37,155 nt of DNA, taken from positions 1 through 37,155 of the forward strand of contig JAFLTA010000027.1 in assembly GCA_022510685.1 (NCBI GenBank), written 5' to 3'. Shown here in pieces: positions 32,790 to 37,155 of this stretch (positions are counted from its first letter, which is position 1; the number at the start of each line of letters is the position of its first letter). The position numbers and the translations under genes are program-made. Source of the stretch: Lachnospiraceae bacterium. GTDB lineage: Bacteria; Bacillota; Clostridia; Lachnospirales; Lachnospiraceae. Below the pieces are notes generated by a model. It saw only the letters and a list, made by a program, of their open reading frames with translations. It made no database searches and was not told the origin of the DNA.

Positions 32790-33839
32790 CTAAAGAGGGA
32801 ACGCCCCCTTTAATCCCAATTTTTCAATCATTTTTTCATGCTCATTCTTTATGAAATCTGCTGTCACGATTTTCGCATCCACAGGCACCGGGCTTATAAG
32901 ACCTTTATCCACAGCTATATCATAGCATTTCTCCGGCAGCTTCTTATATCGGAAACACTCCTTAATAAAATTCTGTCCGAAAATATGCCAGCCACTGTCT
33001 TTAAAAACTCTTCCATCATACATGGCAACTAAGTCATCATCATTATATTTATTATAATATTTTTTGAACTCATCGACCGCTTTGGAACCAAACATAACAC
33101 GTATCTTGCCACCGGAAATCGAAATCGTCAGTTTCACACGATTAACCAAGCCCACATGCGAAAGTCTTGTATCGAAATTGTGGAAAAATAAATGCTCATA
33201 GGAATCCTTAGACTGTACGTCATCCACATCACGATACTTATCAATGAAATCCTTAAGTTTATCACATTTTTTATGGGCTTTCATATCACAAAAAGCCTGC
33301 GGGGCAGCGTTCTCTTCGTCTGTAATTATATCTGAGCAAAGTTGACACATACCTTCGTTCTGATCCGTATATCCTACTGCCATATCCAGAAAGTCATATT
33401 TCAAGCCAAATTCTATCCATTTAGGCAGTATCTCCTCGGGAGAAGGGTAAAGGCTCTCAAGAAAATTACCACCGAGCGTGCCATCACTGAACAGAAATGC
33501 AGAAGGTCCATCGGCGCCATTACGATAAAAACAATTCCCTAACAGCCCACTCGTCTGTCCTCTTTTCCCGCGAATTTCAGAATCTCCGTCGCTCCAACCA
33601 TCAAATAAAGGTTCTTCATTACTCAGGATTTCCATAAGCTGTGCCTTGGTAAGGCTTTTACCCCTGACCATGTAAACAGGCTTGCGGGTATTTGATACGT
33701 CATAATCAAAATTCTTATCGATAATGACATTTTTATTATCCTGATATCCGGAGATGATTCCCTCACGATTGACAATCCTCTGCTCGCGTATGTAGGTTCC
33801 GAAAGACTGGTCATCACTCAATTTTTTTTCATTTTCCAT
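32790..33839 (-). CDS. Hypothetical 349-aa protein with a four-cysteine cluster
   Basis: No family recognised. Soluble, mixed composition, no signal or membrane segment. A likely metal site is formed by Cys165, Cys168, Cys184 and Cys192 (MCQLCSD ... AFCDMKAHKKC). Other striking stretches are FDGWSDGDSEIRGKRGQTSG, LFFHNFDTRLSHVGLVNRVK and a C-terminal helical region ending GLKGAFPL. GGAGGT sits 7 bases before the ATG. It may share a transcript with the epimerase gene (43-base gap), but no functional link is evident. Confidence 0.7.
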   Translation of the reverse strand: MENEKKLSDDQSFGTYIREQRIVNREGIISGYQDNKNVIIDKNFDYDVSNTRKPVYMVRGKSLTKAQLMEILSNEEPLFDGWSDGDSEIRGKRGQTSGLLGNCFYRNGADGPSAFLFSDGTLGGNFLESLYPSPEEILPKWIEFGLKYDFLDMAVGYTDQNEGMCQLCSDIITDEENAAPQAFCDMKAHKKCDKLKDFIDKYRDVDDVQSKDSYEHLFFHNFDTRLSHVGLVNRVKLTISISGGKIRVMFGSKAVDEFKKYYNKYNDDDLVAMYDGRVFKDSGWHIFGQNFIKECFRYKKLPEKCYDIAVDKGLISPVPVDAKIVTADFIKNEHEKMIEKLGLKGAFPL

Positions 33840-34126
33840 GTTCTATACCTCCAACATTGTACTAGCATGATGGCATCATACACATCTGACACACCCATAT
33901 ATCATAATACCACATATAACAAAATTCCTCAATCCACAAATAAGCCTAAAAACGCTTTTTCTGCTTTTTCCTTCACTATTTTATATACAATCTCCAAAAT
34001 ATTTTTTTAACATAGCATGGAGGCGGTTTTTTCAAATTAAAGTTGTGAAACACCAGTCGCTCATAGAATGCCCGAAACGAGGCTGTCATCCCCCAAGGTA
34101 ATTGCGAGAACCAAGGACAGCGTCTT
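33840..34126. other. 287-base intergenic stretch
   Basis: AT-rich between the permease stop and the 349-aa gene start. A 6-bp inverted repeat GCTGTC/GACAGC (34091-34126 region) could be the end of the ABC operon; two T-runs near 34000-34035 have no convincing stem. No gene seen. Confidence 0.4.
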
Positions 34127-34777
34127 TTAAAACTCTTTTCCTTTCATCACAGCAACACTGACCCAATAAGAAATTCCCAGGATAATTACTGTTCCTGCCA
34201 CTAAAGCGCTCATCAAGAGCCACTGTGGCTGCCCACCCAGCCAGGAAAACATTTCTATAATCTTGATTCCAATCTGACTCTTACTTACCATCAGATATAC
34301 AAAAAAACCACAGCCGCAAAAGAGAGCTGCCATAATAATCTTGCCCTTCTCCATACCGAATTTTAGTACAAGCGGAATTATCACTGCTATAAAAATCAGC
34401 ATAAGCGGCAAAAGCATACTGGATTCTGTGATTCCTCCCTGTATCTGACCCGCCTGATTTTTCACCAGATAACAGACCAGAGAAATCAAGCATCCTATCA
34501 TCCATGATAACAGGCAGAAAGTAATCGCTAATACATATTTCGAGCGCACATAAGTATTCCTTTTGATGGGAAATGTAAACAGAAAGCAAAATCCATTATC
34601 ATACTCGTCATAAGAAATACTGTTAAGCACAAGAAACGAAGATAAAAATGTCAGATAGCTGACTGCAAATGTATCATCTCCTGTATAATTTAAGAAAACA
34701 GCCAATAATAATATCATTCCCAAAAATTTCTTTTGCTGTGACAGCAGACAAATATCCTTTACCAATAAAGCTTTCAT
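34127..34777 (-). CDS. ABC-2 transporter permease of the YtrA-type operon
   Basis: 216 residues. Starts MKALLVKDICLLSQQKKFLG, the amphipathic N-terminus of ABC-2 permeases, then six membrane segments (FLGMILLLAVFLN, VSYLTFLSSFLVLNSI, VLAITFCLLSWMIGCLISLV, LLPLMLIFIAVIIPLVL, IIMAALFCGCGFFVYLMV, LMSALVAGTVIILGISYWV). ATG overlaps the ATPase stop by four bases. Together with the ATPase and the GntR regulator it forms a three-gene unit like the antibiotic-inducible ytr-type loci; the transported compound is unknown. Confidence 0.88.
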   Translation of the reverse strand: MKALLVKDICLLSQQKKFLGMILLLAVFLNYTGDDTFAVSYLTFLSSFLVLNSISYDEYDNGFCFLFTFPIKRNTYVRSKYVLAITFCLLSWMIGCLISLVCYLVKNQAGQIQGGITESSMLLPLMLIFIAVIIPLVLKFGMEKGKIIMAALFCGCGFFVYLMVSKSQIGIKIIEMFSWLGGQPQWLLMSALVAGTVIILGISYWVSVAVMKGKEF

Positions 34778-35622
34778 TCTGCACCGCCTTTCATCATTAA
34801 GACCAAATCGTCAATATTTCCTTTTTCCATGACCAGATTCGGATAGTTTTCCATATAATACTGCCTCTGGTTCGTCAAACAGCTATAGCCGTAGGATTCC
34901 TTTCTGGCTTTCAAAATATATTGCGGGTCTAATGTTTCATACTCTGCTTCATTCACTTTCAGTAATGCATATTCACCCAGCAGTACATCCGTTTCCTCAT
35001 GCAAGACAATCTCTCCATCATGAATCATATAAAAATCATCACAGAGCGTTTCCAAATCCGATGAAATATGAGAACTGATGACAATGGCGCGATTCTCATC
35101 CTGCTCCATATAGGAGCGCAACAAATCCAGCAATTCATCTCGCACCACCACATCCAGTCCTACGGTCGGCTCATCCAATAACAATAACGATGCATTGTGA
35201 CACAGGGCAACCAGAACTTTTAACTTTGCCTTCATACCGGTAGAAAATTCTTTTATCTGCTTATCTAATGGTAACTCAAAATGTTCACACCACTGCATAA
35301 ACTGCTCGTGATCATAATCTGAATACATATATTTCAAAATACGGTTGATATCCCGCACGGACAAATACGTGCTAAATCCGGAATCCGACATAACCACTCC
35401 CAGCTTTTGTTTATCCTGCTCGTTTAAAGCATGGATATCTTTCCCGAACATTTCCACACTGCCTCCGTCTATATGGATCAATCCTAAAGCTGCTTTTAGG
35501 GCAGTACTCTTCCCTGCTCCGTTTCTGCCTACCAGACCGGTAATACAGCCCGGACGCACCTCCATAGAACAGCGCAGGGAAAAGTCCTGATACTGTTTTC
35601 TCACATCATTAATCTTTAACAT
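34774..35622 (-). CDS. ABC transporter ATP-binding protein of the YtrA-type operon
   Basis: 282 residues. Walker A GRNGAGKS at 32-39, signature FSTGMKAKL near 139, Walker B LLLLDEPTVGLD near 158, H-loop in VISSHIS. The ~80-residue C-terminal extension (LKVNEAEYETLDPQYILKAR) is typical of YtrB/BcrA-type ATPases. Start 35622 is supported by GGAGGG; it overlaps the 3' end of the regulator gene by 14 bases. It energises the permease encoded next. Confidence 0.92.
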   Translation of the reverse strand: MLKINDVRKQYQDFSLRCSMEVRPGCITGLVGRNGAGKSTALKAALGLIHIDGGSVEMFGKDIHALNEQDKQKLGVVMSDSGFSTYLSVRDINRILKYMYSDYDHEQFMQWCEHFELPLDKQIKEFSTGMKAKLKVLVALCHNASLLLLDEPTVGLDVVVRDELLDLLRSYMEQDENRAIVISSHISSDLETLCDDFYMIHDGEIVLHEETDVLLGEYALLKVNEAEYETLDPQYILKARKESYGYSCLTNQRQYYMENYPNLVMEKGNIDDLVLMMKGGAE

Positions 35623-35995
35623 GGTATCCCTCCATAATAATCTCAAACAGGCTGCGAATTTCCTCCATGGAAAGTCCACATTGTACCCCCTTTAGTATCG
35701 CCTGCTCCAAATCTTCTTCTACTGCCTTGCGATGTTCCTCCTGCCGCAGTTCCGGATTGATCTCTGCCACAAAAGTACCTTTGCCGTGAATCGTAACCGT
35801 AAAGCCTTCCTGCTCCAGATTGTCGTATGCCTTCTTTACGGTAAGGGCACTAATCTTGAGCTCCTTCGACAGTCCGCGCACCGATGGGAGGTTTTCTCCC
35901 TCCTTTAATTCTCCGGCAATAATCGCTGTTTTAATCTGATCCACAATCTGCTCATAGATAGGGACCATAGATGACGTGTTGACAATAATATGCAT
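35609..35995 (-). CDS. GntR-family (YtrA subfamily) transcriptional regulator
   Basis: 128 residues, the short YtrA type with no ligand-binding domain beyond a small dimerisation tail. The winged helix is clear: VPIYEQIVDQIKTAIIAGEL, LPSVRGLSKELKISALTVKK, AYDNLEQEGF, IHGKGTFVA. The start at 35995 follows AATGAGG with 6 bases; the ATG within that site (36007) is in frame but lacks its own. It heads a regulator-ATPase-permease operon and is expected to repress it. Its probable operator lies at 36035-36071, covering the promoter. Confidence 0.93.
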   Translation of the reverse strand: MHIIVNTSSMVPIYEQIVDQIKTAIIAGELKEGENLPSVRGLSKELKISALTVKKAYDNLEQEGFTVTIHGKGTFVAEINPELRQEEHRKAVEEDLEQAILKGVQCGLSMEEIRSLFEIIMEGYHVKD

Positions 35996-36034
35996 ATTAA
36001 TCCTCATTTCCTTGTTATAACATCTTTCACAATA

Positions 36035-36071
36035 AACAGTATATAACAGTATATAACTGTTGTCAACTGTT
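36035..36071 (-). promoter_or_regulatory. YtrA-type promoter with nested operator
   Basis: On the minus strand TTGACA (36061-36066), a 17-base spacer and TATACT (36038-36043) make a consensus promoter. The plus strand shows AACAGT at 36035 and 36045 and AACTGT at 36055 and 36065: four half-sites exactly 10 bases apart, forming two concentric palindromes centred on 36053 (inner AACAGT-ATATA-ACTGTT). The whole array covers both promoter boxes. Confidence 0.85.
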
Positions 36072-36290
36072 TTATGCAATAGAATACAGGACATCCTCCA
36101 GACAATTCATGGCATCATTCTGGCAGAGCATTTTCTCAAATAATAGGGAAAAGTTATCACCGGTTGTAAAATTCTTTTTATCTGAATTTGGTAATTTCAA
36201 TACCACCTTGTAACACTCAAAGTCATCTGATAAGATGAAACTGTCATAATCTTGATTTCTGCAATTGAAATCAAGATTATTTGTTCCCAA
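36072..36290 (-). CDS. Doubtful 72-aa reading frame or gene remnant
   Basis: The frame starts at TTG with no clear ribosome site and ends at the edge of the YtrA operator. Its protein (FECYKVVLKLPNSDKKNFTT, LLFEKMLCQNDAMNC) looks plausible but unrecognised, and its first codons coincide with the 13-bp hairpin at 36246-36280. It could be the tail of a deleted gene. Confidence 0.25.
   Translation of the reverse strand: MGTNNLDFNCRNQDYDSFILSDDFECYKVVLKLPNSDKKNFTTGDNFSLLFEKMLCQNDAMNCLEDVLYSIA
36246..36280. other. Perfect 13-bp hairpin upstream of the AraC-family gene
   Basis: ATAATCTTGATTT and AAATCAAGATTAT are perfect inverted repeats with a 9-base loop, 56 bases before the regulator start. 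It may be a weak terminator or an operator for the regulator itself. Confidence 0.5.
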
Positions 36291-36335
36291 TTCTGTAAAA
36301 TTACCATAGAGCAGTCAAAAGCGAGGTGATAAGAG

Positions 36336-37155
36336 ATGGGCGAATGGGAAAGATTGGTGCAAGTAATTGTGGAGGAAGTTGATGAGTGTATTAAAAATCG
36401 GAATAATGAAGCATTGACGCTTTCTACCCTTGCCAGGAAGCTGGGCTATTCTGAATTTTATATTTCCCGTAAATTCAGAGAAATCTCAGGAATATATTTT
36501 CGTGACTACTTACGACATCGGACGCTTGCTTTTGCATTAAAGGAAGTTCGGGATACTTCAAGAAGTATTTTGGAAATTGCATTGGATTTTGGCTTTTCCA
36601 GTCATGAAGCTTTTTCACGTTCTTTTAAAGAAGCCTATGGTTTAACACCCAGCGATTACCGCAGTAATCCTGTTCCAGTCGTTCTTCGCACTATCATTAA
36701 ACCATTTGATTGCTACTTAGTAAGTATTGGAGGAACAAGTATGCAAAACACTGAAAATGATGTAAAAGTTTATTTTGTAACGATACCTGCACATAAATAC
36801 CTGCACATCAGAAATTATGAGAGTATTGGTTACTGGGATTTCTGGCAAAAACAGAGTCAGGTTCCCGGGCAGGACTGTGAGACAATATGCGGACTGCTGG
36901 ACAGTATTAAGGGGAAGTTGGACGATATGGGCGGTACTGATGCCAACAGCGGAGGCGGTCAAATCATGGCCTATATCAATGAGCCCGAAGGTAGAATTTG
37001 CAGTTGGGGTATTCCGCTGGCAGAGAGCTATGGAGTTCGGCTTCCTGCTGATTATAGCGGTCCAATTCCGGAACAAATGCAGATTATGGACGTTCCCGAA
37101 GGAGAGTATATTGTATTTGAACATGGTCCGTTCGACTATCAAACTCAGAATTGCA
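36336..37155 (+). CDS. AraC-family regulator with GyrI-like effector domain (partial, runs off the right end)
   Basis: Open from ATG at 36336 (GAGGTGAT upstream) to the last base with no stop; 273 codons seen. The N-terminus carries two helix-turn-helix units: LTLSTLARKLGYSEFYISRK and SILEIALDFGFSSHEAFSRS, ending FKEAYGLTPSDYR, the AraC/XylS signature. From about residue 128 the sequence matches a GyrI/BmrR-type small-molecule-binding domain (YFVTIPAHKYLHIRNYES, EGRICSWGIPLAESYG, VPEGEYIVFEHGPFDYQ). Such SoxS/Rob-like fusions respond to drugs or peptides. The C-terminal end lies outside the window. Confidence 0.9.
   Translation, partial: MGEWERLVQVIVEEVDECIKNRNNEALTLSTLARKLGYSEFYISRKFREISGIYFRDYLRHRTLAFALKEVRDTSRSILEIALDFGFSSHEAFSRSFKEAYGLTPSDYRSNPVPVVLRTIIKPFDCYLVSIGGTSMQNTENDVKVYFVTIPAHKYLHIRNYESIGYWDFWQKQSQVPGQDCETICGLLDSIKGKLDDMGGTDANSGGGQIMAYINEPEGRICSWGIPLAESYGVRLPADYSGPIPEQMQIMDVPEGEYIVFEHGPFDYQTQNC

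Noticed and set aside
36717-37142. 141-aa open frame on the minus strand at the right end
   Set aside because: It lies antisense to the open AraC/GyrI-like gene, whose HTH and GyrI motifs are clear; the minus frame has no recognisable motif and no ribosome site.

Overview
The window looks like a chromosomal segment of a low-GC Gram-positive gut anaerobe, most likely a Lachnospiraceae-type Clostridia. The reasons are AT-rich intergenic DNA, strong GGAGG/GAGGTG ribosome-binding sites, occasional TTG starts, sigma-A promoters (TTGACA-17-TATACT), and the gene mix. The assignment rests on gene content and style only; no rRNA or tRNA gene is visible.

Left third (1-11.8 kb). A large secreted transglutaminase-like protein with Ig and Fn3 modules is followed by a BlaI-type repressor and an M56 (BlaR1-like) membrane sensor protease. 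The sensor's C-terminal domain is not the usual penicillin-binding one, and the pair sits behind an operator/promoter with three near-copies of one palindrome. On the minus strand follow ogg, scrB and a gutted fructokinase (pseudogene), then a lipoprotein amidase, an ArsC/Spx-like protein and a nitroreductase.

Middle (11.8-20 kb). There is a tightly overlapping ABC operon (three membrane proteins plus ATPase), a beta-carbonic anhydrase, a two-gene cluster (ATP-grasp/HAD fusion and polysaccharide pyruvyl transferase) led by an unrecognised 155-aa protein, and a large serine recombinase that has lost its middle and one catalytic arginine.

Accessory island (about 18.8-27.8 kb). The dead recombinase is followed by a RelB antitoxin with a wrecked RelE toxin, two small broken reading frames, a 5'-truncated DUF3800 gene, a 1201-aa SNF2-type helicase, a PLD-family protein split by a frameshift at an A7 tract, an unrecognised 175-aa protein, and a 31-codon 3' remnant that abuts the stop codon of the housekeeping gene rlmD. 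Helicase, PLD-like protein and small unknown protein form one minus-strand operon. I infer a mobile, probably anti-phage, module that is being eroded.

Right third (27.8-37.2 kb). rlmD, yhaM, a diguanylate cyclase without the RxxD inhibition site, an aldose-1-epimerase-like gene and an orphan 349-aa protein with a four-cysteine cluster come first. Then comes a YtrA-type GntR/ABC operon with an unusually regular nested operator. An AraC/GyrI-like regulator runs off the right end.

The signals most worth a second look are the helicase/PLD island with its A7 frameshift, a structured 5' leader that recurs in front of three unrelated genes, and the repeated pattern of genes damaged by internal deletion.
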